Positions 1 through 8,714 of a stretch of DNA of 64,000 nt are shown in pieces. Source of the DNA: Mesorhizobium sp. C432A (GTDB taxonomy: Bacteria > Pseudomonadota > Alphaproteobacteria > Rhizobiales > Rhizobiaceae); assembly GCF_030323145.1 (NCBI RefSeq), contig NZ_CP100470.1:1426001-1490000 (forward strand), in the 5' to 3' direction. The number at the start of each line of letters is the position of its first letter. Within the stretch, counting starts at the first letter, position 1. Under the pieces are notes generated by a model that saw only the letters and a list, made by a program, of their open reading frames with translations, was not told the DNA's origin and did not search any database. The position numbers were made by a program, and so were the translations under genes.

Positions 1-963
1 CAAGAGATTGACGTAGAAACGGTCGAGGTCGAAGTCTGGACTGACATTGAGCCTTGGAAATCCGACGACGCCGCCTTGTGGCCGCACCCAGTCGACCAGC
101 GGCTCGCGGTCGATCCAGTCTTGCACGATGTCGCGGCGTTTCGCCATCTCGGGCAGCAGCGCGCCCAAGAAAGCGTCGCGGCGCCCCAGCATGCCGCGCG
201 CAATGCCTTCGTCGATGACGCTGCCGCAAATGCCGATCTGCTCCTTGGCGGCGAGGAAGCGCTCCTGCAGTTCGGCATCGCTGGTGATCAGCCAGCCAAT
301 GCGGATGCCGGGAATGCCGAAGGCTTTCGACAGCGACGAGACGCTGATCGCTTTGGGGCTGAGAGAAGCCGCCGCCGGCAGGCGCTGTCCATAGGAGAGG
401 TCGCGATAGGTCTCGTCGACCAGCAGATGGCAGCCGCTCGCTTCGGCCAGCGCAATCAGCGCGTCGAGATCGGCCCGGCCCATCATCGTGCCGGTCGGGT
501 TGTGCGGGCAGGTGACGCTGATCAGCTTGGTGTTCGGTTGCATGCTGGCGGCGACGCGGCCGAAATCGATGGCAAAGCCTGCGTCGAAATCGAGATCGAC
601 ATAGGAGATGGCGCAGCCGATCGCCTTGGGGGTCTCGATGTTGGTGGCGTAGTTCGGCCGGACGACGACAAGGTGGTCGCGCTCCGACAGAAGCGAGGTC
701 GAAATGATGAAGAGCGCGCCCGCCGCACCGGCGGTCACAAGAACATCGTCAGGCGAAATGCCGGAATCCTGCGCCGCGATCAGCGCCCGCAACTCCTTGT
801 CGCCGCGATGCTCGCCGTAGAACAGCGTGAGATCCGGCAGCGACAGGCCGACGTCGGAGAGTTTCTGATCGGCGATCGAGCTTTCGGAGAGATTGAACCG
901 AATGCGATCGTAGCCGTATTCCTCCGGCGCCTCTTTCTCGATCACCATTCTGGCGTAGTTCAT
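1..963 (-). CDS. Pyridoxal-phosphate aminotransferase, class I/II (3' end outside window)
   Basis: The reading frame is open from an ATG at 963 to the window edge, so at least 321 residues are present and the C-terminus is missing. The translation has the fold-type I layout: a conserved NPTG segment (CPHNPTG) and the PLP-lysine motif SSLSKAFGIPGIRIGW, whose lysine would form the Schiff base. A purine-rich GGGGGAG ribosome site lies just upstream of the ATG. The amino-acid substrate cannot be read from sequence; family members of this type include broad-specificity aromatic/branched aminotransferases and capreomycidine-synthase-like enzymes. It lies downstream of mucR on the same strand but is separated from it by a terminator hairpin, so it is probably transcribed independently. 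Confidence 0.88.
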   Translation of the reverse strand, partial: MNYARMVIEKEAPEEYGYDRIRFNLSESSIADQKLSDVGLSLPDLTLFYGEHRGDKELRALIAAQDSGISPDDVLVTAGAAGALFIISTSLLSERDHLVVVRPNYATNIETPKAIGCAISYVDLDFDAGFAIDFGRVAASMQPNTKLISVTCPHNPTGTMMGRADLDALIALAEASGCHLLVDETYRDLSYGQRLPAAASLSPKAISVSSLSKAFGIPGIRIGWLITSDAELQERFLAAKEQIGICGSVIDEGIARGMLGRRDAFLGALLPEMAKRRDIVQDWIDREPLVDWVRPQGGVVGFPRLNVSPDFDLDRFYVNLL

Positions 964-1013
964 GGCTGCTCCCCCGAAGTCCTGACACTCAGAGGTACAA
1001 GCCATAAAAGCAC

Positions 1014-1047
1014 GAAGCCTGCCAAGGCTCATTCGCCGGCAGGCTTC
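1014..1047 (-). terminator. Intrinsic terminator of mucR
   Basis: Perfect 10-bp inverted repeat (GAAGCCTGCC / GGCAGGCTTC, arms 1014-1023 and 1038-1047) with a 14-nt loop. On the minus strand it is followed by GTGCTTTTATGG, a short U-run. It lies about 50 bp beyond the mucR stop codon. Confidence 0.75.
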
Positions 1048-1096
1048 TGTTCCAGTCGTCCAAACGATTGGCTCAGGGCCGAGGCGCTGATCCCAC

Positions 1097-1561
1097 TCAG
1101 GCCGGAACTTTGGCCTTCCGACCCTTGGCTTTCGCCGGCGCGGCCACTGCAGCCTTGCGGCCGAGGCCGATCGACTTGGCCAGCTCGGAGCGCGACGCCG
1201 CGTAGTTGGGGGCAACCATCGGATAGTCGGCCGGCAGGCCCCATTTGGTACGATAGGCTTCCGGCGTCAGGTTGAAATGGACGCCGAGATGGCGCTTCAG
1301 CGATTTGAATTTTTTGCCGTCCTCGAGGCAGATGATGTAATCCGGCGTCACCGACCGCTTGGGATTGACGGCCGGGATCTGCGGCGCCGCCACTGGGGCC
1401 GGCGGCTGGCTGAGCCCTCCGATCGACGCCGCAACGCTGGCGATGAGATCGCTCAGGCCGGCAACGGGCAAGCGGTTCTTCTCGACGTAAGCGGACACGA
1501 TATGGGCGGTAAGCTCGAGCAGGTCGATGTCCTTGTCAGAGTCGTTGCTGTCGTCGGCCAA
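1097..1561 (-). CDS. mucR: Ros/MucR family transcriptional regulator with Cys-Asp metal-site variant
   Basis: A 154-residue protein of normal family length. Residues 76-102 (ICLEDGKKFKSLKRHLGVHF and following) align with the Ros/MucR prokaryotic zinc finger, followed by the LTPEAYR and YPMVAPNYA segments shared by the family. MucR/Ros proteins bind AT-rich DNA and control exopolysaccharide, motility and symbiosis genes in rhizobia. In Ros the metal ligands are CxxC and two histidines. Here they read C78-x2-D81 and H91-x3-H95, with F96 where Ros has its second adjacent His. M. loti homologues with Cys-Asp-His2 sites or no metal are known from published work. The C-terminal tail is rich in Ala, Lys and Arg. 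It is a single gene ending in its own terminator. Confidence 0.93.
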   Translation of the reverse strand: MADDSNDSDKDIDLLELTAHIVSAYVEKNRLPVAGLSDLIASVAASIGGLSQPPAPVAAPQIPAVNPKRSVTPDYIICLEDGKKFKSLKRHLGVHFNLTPEAYRTKWGLPADYPMVAPNYAASRSELAKSIGLGRKAAVAAPAKAKGRKAKVPA

Positions 1562-1775
1562 TTTATCTCTCCGTCGCTAGGGGGGTGGCGGAAACTCCCA
1601 GAGTGGTCCCAGCGGAGCCGGAAATCCGCTCTAGTCATTTGTCTTGCCGCATATGTGCGGTTGCGCCAGATGATTCCATCCGGTGCCACCGATCTAATCG
1701 CCAAATCTGCGTAACGCAATGACTTCGTATCGCGCCACACGTCATTTTGAACAACTATACTGAATTTTAATACTA
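1562..1775 (-). promoter_or_regulatory. Long upstream region of mucR with AT-rich tract
   Basis: 214 bp without a gene between mucR and the ROK kinase. Its distal end (about 1746-1777) is a markedly AT-rich stretch with several TpA steps and a TATAGT hexamer on the minus strand (1759 to 1754). MucR/Ros proteins recognise AT-rich DNA with TpA steps and commonly autoregulate, so this is the likely control region. No convincing -35 box pairs with the TATAGT, so the promoter assignment is weak. Confidence 0.4.
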
Positions 1776-2480
1776 TCAGACGATCAGCGCCTTGTCGCGC
1801 CATAGTCGAAAACCGCCCTCGAAAGCGCGCGTATTGTCGCCGCGCCTGGATGTGGCGGGCAATTCATCCAGTCTGTCGACATTGCCGCCGCCGATGACGA
1901 CATAATCCGGCTGCAGCGCCGCACGCAGCCGCTCGACGACGTCGAAAACGTATTTGCGCCATTTTTTCTTGCCGTATTTCTCCAGGCCGCGCTCGCCGAC
2001 ATAATCTTCGAAACTGCCGCCCTTGCGGTACGGCAGATGCGCCAGTTCCATTGGCTGGCCGACATTGTTGAGGATCATCGCCGCGCCCAGGCCGGTGCCG
2101 AGGCCGAGGAACAGCATGCGCCCGCCATCGTAGCTGCCGATCGCCTGCAGCAGCGCGTCGTTGACGACCTTGACCGGCTTGCCGAAGGCGGCAGCAAAAT
2201 CGTAGCCGTCCCAGCCCTTGCCGAGATTGGCGGGATCGAGCGAAGGCCTGTTGTGCCTGACCGGGCCGGGATAGCCCATCGAGATCAGGTCATAGGCCAG
2301 CCCTTCGGCCAGCGTCTTCACCGTGGCGACCATCTGCTGCGGCGTCAGGTCCGGTCCGGAATCGGCGCGGCGCATCTCGCCGCCTGCGCTGGTGAGGATT
2401 TTCACATGCGAGCCGCCGACATCGATCGTCAGCACGATCGGTTCGGCCTTGGCCTTCGCGGGCCTGGCTGCCTTGGCCAT
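1776..2480 (-). CDS. ROK-family sugar kinase (glucokinase / polyphosphate glucokinase-like)
   Basis: 234 residues from an ATG at 2480 chosen because GGAGGAAA lies 5 nt upstream; a further in-frame start at 2507 has no such site. The N-terminus carries the ASKHA phosphate-1 loop DVGGSHVKI, then MGYPGP, the catalytic-Asp segment VNDA and a glycine-rich GLGTGLGAAM loop. The protein is shorter than typical ROK kinases (about 300) and closer in size to polyphosphate glucokinases. It is the last gene of the glucoamylase-gnd-zwf cluster, so phosphorylation of released glucose to glucose-6-phosphate is the likely role. The phosphate donor (ATP or polyphosphate) is not decided by what I can see. Confidence 0.82.
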   Translation of the reverse strand: MAKAARPAKAKAEPIVLTIDVGGSHVKILTSAGGEMRRADSGPDLTPQQMVATVKTLAEGLAYDLISMGYPGPVRHNRPSLDPANLGKGWDGYDFAAAFGKPVKVVNDALLQAIGSYDGGRMLFLGLGTGLGAAMILNNVGQPMELAHLPYRKGGSFEDYVGERGLEKYGKKKWRKYVFDVVERLRAALQPDYVVIGGGNVDRLDELPATSRRGDNTRAFEGGFRLWRDKALIV

Positions 2481-2546
2481 GTCGTTTCCTCCGCTCACTT
2501 GGCGCATTCCCGCGTTTCAGGGAAACGGGGGAATGCTCCAACTCTT

Positions 2547-2600
2547 TGTTTTTACCCAATTTCGGACGGAAAGACCGCTCGCACTTTTCCTGGAATTGCT
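2547..2600. repeat. Rhizobial dispersed palindromic repeat (AAAAGTG...CGGT.TTTC family)
   Basis: On the minus strand it begins directly after the zwf stop codon and reads GCAATTCCAGGAAAAGTGCG then CGGTCTTTCCGTCC, with ends that pair (AATTCCAGG / CCGAAATT). Related copies lie at 18615-18672, 52517-52557 and 55075-55136. I recognise the family as common in Rhizobiales genomes. Confidence 0.7.
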
Positions 2601-3973
2601 CAACTCGGATTGATCCAGCCGTTGGGCGGCCCGAAGCTGGCCATGGCGTCGGCAGGCCCCCAGGTCTTCGGCTCATACATATGCGGCGGCGTGGTGTCGC
2701 CCAGCACCGGGCCGACGATGCGCCAGGCAAGCTCGCTGGCATCCTGGCGGGTGAACAATTGGCCATTGCCGTTCATGGCATCGCCGATCAGCCGCTCATA
2801 GGGCGGCATGTCGCCCTTCGAATCGTCCAGCGCGGTGAGCTCGACCTGCTCGCCGACCATGTCGTCGCCGGGCGCCTTGCGCTGCGCGCCGATCGAGATC
2901 GCCACCTGCGGGTCGATGCGGAAGCGCACGTAATTGGCGTCGCTGGGCTTGATCGGATCGAAGACGTCCAGCGGCGGCCGCTTCAGCCGCACGATCACTT
3001 CGGTCACATGCACCGGCATGTTCTTGCCGGTGCGGATGAAGAAGGGCACGTCCTGCCAGCGCCAGGTGTCGACCATGAAGCGCACCGCGGCAAAGGTTTC
3101 GACCGGCGAGTTCGGCTTCACGCCGGGTTCAGCGAGATAGCCTGTGAACTGGCCGCGCACGACGTCGTCCTTGGTCAGCGTGCGGATGGCGCGCAGCACC
3201 TGCACCTTCTCGTCGATCAGATCGTCGGCCGAGCGGCCGACCGGCGGTTCCATGGCGAGCAGCAAAAGGATGTTGAGCAGATGGTTCTCGATCACATCGC
3301 GGATAGCGCCGACATCGTCATAGAATTTGCCACGGCCTTCGACGCCGAAGTCCTCGGCCATGGTGATCTGTACGCTTTCGACGAAGTTGCGGTTCCAGAT
3401 CGGCTCGAGAAAGGAATTGGCAAAGCGGAAATAGAGCAGGTTCTGGATCGCCTCCTTGCCGAGATAGTGGTCGATGCGGAAGATCGACTGCTCTTCGAAC
3501 ACCAGATGCAGCACGCGGTTCAGCCAGCGCGCCGATTGGAGATCGTGGCCGAACGGCTTTTCCACCATCAGCCGCGCGCCATGCGCGGTACCGGATTGCT
3601 CCAGCCCCTGGACGACGGTCTCGAACATGGTCGGCGGCACCGCCATATAGTGCAGAGGCCGCTGCGCCGAGCCGAGCGCCGTCTTCAGCTTCTCGAAGGT
3701 CGCGCCGTCGCGGTAGTCGCCGCTGACATAGCGCAGCAGACTGGCGAATTTGGCGAAGATCTTTTCGTCGATCTTGCCGAGAGCGTTGACGATGCCGTCG
3801 CGTGCCCTCGCCTGCAATTGGTTGATGTCCCAGGCATCGAAGGCGACGCCGATCACCGGCTCGGTCAGCGTCCCCTTGGCTACCATCTGGTAGAGGGCCG
3901 GAAATATCTTCTTGTGGGCAAGGTCGCCGGTTGCTCCGAAGAGCACCAGCGTGTCGGACCGTTCCGGGCTCAT
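2600..3973 (-). CDS. zwf: Glucose-6-phosphate 1-dehydrogenase
   Basis: 457 residues from the ATG at 3973, preceded by GGGGAGA; an alternative GTG at 4000 overlaps the gnd stop codon and is less likely. The N-terminal dinucleotide motif is [15 protein letters not shown] and the substrate/active-site signature [15 protein letters not shown] is intact, followed by EKPFGHD upstream of it and the usual C-terminal half. The enzyme oxidises glucose-6-phosphate to 6-phosphogluconolactone with NADP in the cytosol. It lies 23 bp after gnd and ahead of the ROK kinase. No 6-phosphogluconolactonase gene accompanies it, unlike the common rhizobial zwf-pgl-edd order, so this is probably a second isozyme set with the lactonase step supplied elsewhere. 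Confidence 0.96.
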   Translation of the reverse strand: MSPERSDTLVLFGATGDLAHKKIFPALYQMVAKGTLTEPVIGVAFDAWDINQLQARARDGIVNALGKIDEKIFAKFASLLRYVSGDYRDGATFEKLKTALGSAQRPLHYMAVPPTMFETVVQGLEQSGTAHGARLMVEKPFGHDLQSARWLNRVLHLVFEEQSIFRIDHYLGKEAIQNLLYFRFANSFLEPIWNRNFVESVQITMAEDFGVEGRGKFYDDVGAIRDVIENHLLNILLLLAMEPPVGRSADDLIDEKVQVLRAIRTLTKDDVVRGQFTGYLAEPGVKPNSPVETFAAVRFMVDTWRWQDVPFFIRTGKNMPVHVTEVIVRLKRPPLDVFDPIKPSDANYVRFRIDPQVAISIGAQRKAPGDDMVGEQVELTALDDSKGDMPPYERLIGDAMNGNGQLFTRQDASELAWRIVGPVLGDTTPPHMYEPKTWGPADAMASFGPPNGWINPS

Positions 3974-3996
3974 CTTGCGCGTCTCCCCTGCGGCCT

Positions 3997-5010
3997 TCAC
4001 TTGCCGGCCTTCGGCTTTTCGACATGGCCGCCAAAGGCATAGCGCATGGCCGACAGCAGCTTGTCGGCGAATTCGGATTCGCCCTGCGAGGAGAAGCGGT
4101 CGAACAAAGCCGAGGACAGAACCGGCGCCGGCACGCCGGTGTCGATCGCCGCCTTCAGCGTCCAGCGGCCTTCACCGGAATCGGAGACGCGGCCGCCGAA
4201 CTGGGCCAATGCCGGGTCGCTCTTCAGAGCGCCGGCGGTGAGGTCGAGCAGCCAGGAGCCGATCACACTGCCATGGCGCCAGACCTCGGCCACTTGCGGC
4301 AGGTCGATGTCGAACTGATAGTATTGCGGGTTTTCCAAAGGGCTGGTCTCGGCGTCCGCCGTGCGCTGTCTTTTGCCGGCATTGGCCGATTTCAGGATGT
4401 TCATGCCTTCGGCGTAGGCGGCCATGACGCCATATTCGATGCCGTTGTGGATCATCTTGACGAAATGGCCGGCGCCGCTCGGTCCGCAATGCAGGTAGCC
4501 AAAGGGTGCGGTCCCGCCCGCCTTGTCGGGCGTGGCGCCGGCATCGGCGCCGGGCGCCAGCGTGGCGAAGATCGGATCGAGGTGTTTGACCGCCGTATCG
4601 GGGCCGCCGATCATCAGGCAATAGCCGCGCTCCAAGCCCCAGACGCCCCCGCTGGTGCCGACATCGACATAGTGCAGGCCCTTGGCCGCAAGCTCGGCCG
4701 CCTGGTCGACAGCGTCGTGATAATAGGAATTGCCGCCGTCGATAATGATGTCGCCGGGCTCCATCAATGCTGCCACCTGGTCGGCGATCTTGCCGGTGAT
4801 CGCCGCCGGCAGCATCAGCCAGGCGCTGCGCGGCTTGGAAAGCTTGCCGACGAACGCCTCCATGGAGGCGGCGCCGATGGCGCCATCGGCAACCAGGGCG
4901 GCAACGCTTGCCGGGTTGATGTCGTAGACGACGCATTCATGGCCGTCGCGCATCAGGCGGCGCACCATGTTGGCGCCCATCCTGCCCAGTCCCATCATTC
5001 CGATCTGCAT
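3997..5010 (-). CDS. gnd: 6-phosphogluconate dehydrogenase, decarboxylating (short form)
   Basis: 337 residues, matching the short bacterial form rather than the 470-residue enzyme. It has the Rossmann motif GLGRMGANM at the N-terminus, [13 protein letters not shown], and the catalytic segment [19 protein letters not shown] with the conserved Lys and Asn. It converts 6-phosphogluconate to ribulose-5-phosphate and CO2. Short-form enzymes are often NAD-preferring, but cofactor choice here is inference. The start is preceded by AGGACA. It is 41 bp downstream of the glucoamylase gene and 23 bp upstream of zwf, so the genes are probably co-transcribed. Confidence 0.95.
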   Translation of the reverse strand: MQIGMMGLGRMGANMVRRLMRDGHECVVYDINPASVAALVADGAIGAASMEAFVGKLSKPRSAWLMLPAAITGKIADQVAALMEPGDIIIDGGNSYYHDAVDQAAELAAKGLHYVDVGTSGGVWGLERGYCLMIGGPDTAVKHLDPIFATLAPGADAGATPDKAGGTAPFGYLHCGPSGAGHFVKMIHNGIEYGVMAAYAEGMNILKSANAGKRQRTADAETSPLENPQYYQFDIDLPQVAEVWRHGSVIGSWLLDLTAGALKSDPALAQFGGRVSDSGEGRWTLKAAIDTGVPAPVLSSALFDRFSSQGESEFADKLLSAMRYAFGGHVEKPKAGK

Positions 5011-5051
5011 GGTCTTGTCCTAGTCGCTTGAGGAAAGAAATTGCTGGCGAG

Positions 5052-7472
5052 TTAGTTCTCAATGCCGACGGTGAAGTCGACATTCTCCCAACGGTCGCCG
5101 TCGGGCCAGAAAAAAGTGAAGACGATCGTATTACCTCGCGGAATATCGGTCACCGGCAGATCCGCCATATGGACGCCAAAGACATTCACGGACGTGTTGA
5201 TTTCATGGCTGGTCTGCCACTGGTCGCCGCTCCAGTGGATCAGCGCCGGCTGCAGCAGTTCAACCCGCAGCGTCTTGCCGGCTTCCAGGGTGCGCAGCCT
5301 GTTGTTGAAGCGCCATATCCTCAGCGGCGAGCCGGTCTTGTCCCTGACATAGCGCTTGACGCCTTGCGGCGGCATGTCGAAGACGGCGCCGTCGCGGAGC
5401 GAGCGCAACAGCTTGATGTGTTCCGAATGCGCCCAGACCAGCGGCATGGCGCTGCCCGACGGCCTGCCCAGCCACAATTCGCGCTCCGGTATGTCGGCGC
5501 CGTCCCAGACCTGTTCCGGCAGCAGACCGCCCACACCAGCCGAAGCCTCGAATGTCCTGAGCAGGCTTGCCGCCTTGTCCTTGTTACCGGCGGCCAGCTC
5601 GTAGTGGGCGCGTTCGCCGGCCAGCAACGGCCAGGGCCGGCCCTGGCCGTTGCCGTCGAAGGGGGCGCCGTCGGCGTGTTCGCCATAACCGTCGCTGGTG
5701 TAGCGGTACCATAGAGGCCCTTGCGGCAGGTCGCAGCGCAGTTGCGCGTCGATGATCTTGACCGTGCCGACGATGCGCGGATCGTCCGCGGCCCTGAGGC
5801 CGAAGCGGACCAGCGCCAGCGCGTCCGGGCTGACAATCGCTTCGGCCGGCTTGTCGGTATCGCCCGGCGGACGGTTCTTGATCGGTACGAAGCCGTCCTT
5901 CGGCGATGCGGCGCCTGAACCGTCGGCCGGCGCGATGCGGATGTAGTAGCCGTCGACGCCAGCCTCGTGGCACTCCGGTGTGCCGCTGACATAGGTCCAG
6001 CGCTCGATCTGGTCGTTCCAGCAATCCGCGACCTCGCGCAAATAGTTAGCCGGCTCCGGTTTGCCGTCAACGTCGAACAGATCGGCGGCGCCAAGCAGTG
6101 CCGATATTTCGACGGCGAGCGTGAATGGGCTGTAGCCGGCATCCTCTTCCCAGCGGTCCTGCCCGGTGACGGGACCATTGCGCACGACATAGGACACGGC
6201 CTTCTCGATCATCGGCATGAAGGCGGCGAGCTTGGCGCGCGGCAGGTGGCCGGCGCGGCGCAGCCCATCGGCAAGCAGCAGCGGGAAGGCGCATTCGTCC
6301 ATCTGGATGCCCGGCCAATAGAGCGAGCCGTCGAGCCACACATTTTGTGGCCAGTGGCCGTCCGACTGCTGGATGGAACGGAGATAGGCGAGGATCTCAA
6401 GCGCCTGCGCCGGATCGCCGGCGGCGAGGAAGCCGCCCGCGGTTTCGACGAGGTCGCGCGGCCAGACCAGATGATAGCCGCCGAGGTCGTCGTCGCCCTT
6501 GCTCGCTCCCCAGGGGATCGACAGGCTGGCAACGGCCGCACCGGGCCTCGCCAGCGACAGGTGCGTCGCCAGCACCGCTGTGCTGACGCGGTAGGTGTTG
6601 AGCCCGGATGCATCATGGTGGTCGAGCTGCGTCAGGCCTGCCTGCCATTTCCGCCATTTCGCGACATAGGCCTTTGCCGCCGGCTCAAAACCGCGTTTCA
6701 GGCTGGCGGCGGCGTTTTCGGCCGCTTCATCCGGCGTTGCCCCAAACCCAAGCGCAAGCAAGGCTTTGCTGTTGCGTAAGGAAAAGCCGATCTCGCCGGT
6801 GAGCGCGACATTGCCGTCCTCCGCCCTTTGGCAGGTCGGATCGAGCCGGCCGGCGCGGCTGAGTTGCTGCCAGCCGTCGGAAAAGCCTGCATAGCCGGCC
6901 GAGCAGTCGCCCCAGGGCAGCGAGGAGGCAAGCGCCAAGCAGGCGCCGTGCCCGGACGCAAACAGCATCGGCTTGCCCTTGTGCACGCCGATCCAGGCGG
7001 TGTTGCCCATGCCGGCATTGACCAGATGCGGCGCCAGCAGGGCGTAGACGCGGTAGTCCGTGGCCACGCCCTCGAGTGCCGTGAAGCTGATTTCCTGCAG
7101 CAGGGCCGGGCGCGCCGGATCCGCCAGGATGCGCTTTTCGATCCGGTAACGCGCCGTCGCGTTGACCAGCCGGTAGGCGGGCACGCCGTCCTCGAACGGC
7201 TCGATGGCATGCGTGGCGTCACGCTTCTCCTCGGAGAACCAGCCGCCGGGACCGGTGACCAGCAGTCCCATGTCGCGCGTGCAGGCGCTGTCGAGGCCGG
7301 GATAATAGACCTCGTTGACGATGCCATGGCTGAGCGTGAACCAGACGCGGCTCGCCGGCGAAAGCGCGGCACCTACGCCGCTCTTGGCGCTTGACGTCCA
7401 GCGCGCCGGAATTCCGGGGGCGCCCATTCTTTTGGGTGCACTGGGGGGAAGGGTCGGCGGCATCGCTGCCAT
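5052..7472 (-). CDS. GH15 family glucan 1,4-alpha-glucosidase (glucoamylase)
   Basis: 806 residues, the usual size of bacterial glucoamylases. The N-terminal beta-sandwich domain (through about residue 270) includes WFTLSHGIVNEVYYPGLDSACTRDMGLLVTG. The C-terminal (alpha/alpha)6 barrel includes WPRDLVETAGGFLAAGD, a GH15 substrate-binding segment, and WEEDAGYSPFTLAVEISALL, which carries acidic residues expected of the catalytic region. No signal peptide is visible, so it probably acts in the cytosol on glycogen or maltodextrin ends, releasing glucose. Gene order glucoamylase-gnd-zwf-ROK kinase suggests glucose release, phosphorylation and oxidation in one unit. AGGAGA lies 7 nt before the ATG. 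It is divergent from the ribose-type ABC operon. Confidence 0.93.
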   Translation of the reverse strand: MAAMPPTLPPSAPKRMGAPGIPARWTSSAKSGVGAALSPASRVWFTLSHGIVNEVYYPGLDSACTRDMGLLVTGPGGWFSEEKRDATHAIEPFEDGVPAYRLVNATARYRIEKRILADPARPALLQEISFTALEGVATDYRVYALLAPHLVNAGMGNTAWIGVHKGKPMLFASGHGACLALASSLPWGDCSAGYAGFSDGWQQLSRAGRLDPTCQRAEDGNVALTGEIGFSLRNSKALLALGFGATPDEAAENAAASLKRGFEPAAKAYVAKWRKWQAGLTQLDHHDASGLNTYRVSTAVLATHLSLARPGAAVASLSIPWGASKGDDDLGGYHLVWPRDLVETAGGFLAAGDPAQALEILAYLRSIQQSDGHWPQNVWLDGSLYWPGIQMDECAFPLLLADGLRRAGHLPRAKLAAFMPMIEKAVSYVVRNGPVTGQDRWEEDAGYSPFTLAVEISALLGAADLFDVDGKPEPANYLREVADCWNDQIERWTYVSGTPECHEAGVDGYYIRIAPADGSGAASPKDGFVPIKNRPPGDTDKPAEAIVSPDALALVRFGLRAADDPRIVGTVKIIDAQLRCDLPQGPLWYRYTSDGYGEHADGAPFDGNGQGRPWPLLAGERAHYELAAGNKDKAASLLRTFEASAGVGGLLPEQVWDGADIPERELWLGRPSGSAMPLVWAHSEHIKLLRSLRDGAVFDMPPQGVKRYVRDKTGSPLRIWRFNNRLRTLEAGKTLRVELLQPALIHWSGDQWQTSHEINTSVNVFGVHMADLPVTDIPRGNTIVFTFFWPDGDRWENVDFTVGIEN

Positions 7473-7564
7473 GCATGGTCTCCTGGACCCTTCCCTAGAC
7501 CAGCACGCGAAGGCTTTTCAACCGCCGCACCTGAAGTTGATCGTCCAAGCGTGATCGATCGCAG

Positions 7565-7620
7565 TTGACAAGCGGGCGTATCTGAATTTGTCTGACAATA
7601 GATAAAAAACAGGCAGACAA
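7565..7620 (+). promoter_or_regulatory. Candidate promoter and GntR-like operator of the ribose-type ABC operon
   Basis: A consensus -35 (TTGACA, 7565-7570) is followed at 7588-7598 by a perfect 11-bp palindrome TTGTCTGACAA, the form of operator bound by many GntR-family repressors. A matching arm CAGACAA recurs at 7614-7620 and pairs with TTGTCTG at 7588-7594. No GntR gene lies in the window. The -10 box is unclear, since TTGTCT sits where it would be at 17-bp spacing. Confidence 0.4.
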
Positions 7621-7676
7621 CGCCAAAACCATCTGCAACAGTCGGCGGGGCCGACAATCCATGGGAGGATTATGAC

Positions 7677-8690
7677 ATGAAGACACTGCTCGTCCTGAGC
7701 GCTCTGGCGGCGATGCTCGCCTCGGGCACGGCGCTTGCCGACACCAGCGGCAAGAAGATCGCCTTCTCCAACAATTACGCCGGCAATTCGTGGCGCCAGG
7801 CGATGCTCGACAGCTACGGCATCGTCACCAAGAAGGCGGTGGAGGATAAGATCGTCGGCGCCGCCGACATCTTCACCACCGCCGACAAGGAAGTGCCGAC
7901 CCAGGCTGCCCAGGTGCAGAACCTGATCCTGCAGGGTTATGACGCCATCGTCATCAATGCCGCATCGCCGGATGCGCTGAACGGCGCCATCAAGCAGGCC
8001 TGCGATGCCGGCATCGTCGTCGTCTCCTTCGACGGGACGGTCACCGAACCTTGCGCCTACCGCGTCGTCGTCGACTTCAAGGACATGGGCAAGCAGGAAG
8101 TCGAGCAGATGGCCAAGTTCCAGCCCAAGGGCGGCAATTTGCTGGAAATCCGCGGCCTTGCCGGCACCTCGATCGACGATGCCATCCATGCCGGCATCCT
8201 CGAAGGCGTCGCCGCCCATCCCGAGTTCAAGATCGTCGGTTCGGTGACCGGCGACTGGGACCAGACGACGGCGCAGAAGGCGGTCGCGACGATCCTGCCG
8301 TCGTTGCCCGACATCGTCGGTATCGTCGACCAGGGCGGTGACGGTTATGGCGCGGCACAAGCCTTTGCCGCCGCAGGCAAGCCGCGTCCGACCATCATCA
8401 TGGGCAACCGCCAGGACGAGCTGAAATGGTGGAAGGAGCAGAAGGACAAGGATGGCTACCAGACCTGGTCGGCCTCGATCGCGCCCGGCGTGTCGTCGCT
8501 GGCCTTCTGGGTGGCGCAGCAGGTGCTCGACGGCCGCACGGACATTCCGCATGACCTTTTGGTGCCGTATCTCGCCTTTACCCAAGACAATTTCGAGACC
8601 GAGCTGCCGAAAATCAAGGAGGGCGGCGTCGCCACCCACGAATACAGCCAGGAAGACGCAATCGCGGCGATCAAAGCCAATATCAAGTGA
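7677..8690 (+). CDS. Periplasmic sugar-binding protein, ribose type
   Basis: 337 residues with a clear Sec signal peptide (MKTLLVLSALAAMLASGTALA, cleavage after about residue 21). The mature part has the type I periplasmic-binding fold of the RbsB class: KIAFSNNYAGNSWRQAMLDS near the start, QNLILQGYDAIVINAASPDAL, VVSFDGTV, and the second-lobe GIVDQGGDGYGAAQAF. It delivers a small carbohydrate or related solute to the membrane complex encoded just downstream. The ligand cannot be deduced. GGGAGGAT lies before the ATG. It is the first gene of a binding protein-ATPase-permease-permease operon. Confidence 0.93.
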   Translation: MKTLLVLSALAAMLASGTALADTSGKKIAFSNNYAGNSWRQAMLDSYGIVTKKAVEDKIVGAADIFTTADKEVPTQAAQVQNLILQGYDAIVINAASPDALNGAIKQACDAGIVVVSFDGTVTEPCAYRVVVDFKDMGKQEVEQMAKFQPKGGNLLEIRGLAGTSIDDAIHAGILEGVAAHPEFKIVGSVTGDWDQTTAQKAVATILPSLPDIVGIVDQGGDGYGAAQAFAAAGKPRPTIIMGNRQDELKWWKEQKDKDGYQTWSASIAPGVSSLAFWVAQQVLDGRTDIPHDLLVPYLAFTQDNFETELPKIKEGGVATHEYSQEDAIAAIKANIK

Positions 8691-8714
8691 TGCATTGCAT
8701 TCATTGCCAGCGGC

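Noticed and set aside
76..1275. 399-codon plus-strand frame at the window start
   Set aside because: Antisense to the aminotransferase and mucR genes.
2546..4042. 498-codon plus-strand open frame
   Set aside because: Antisense to zwf, which has intact motifs and a ribosome site.
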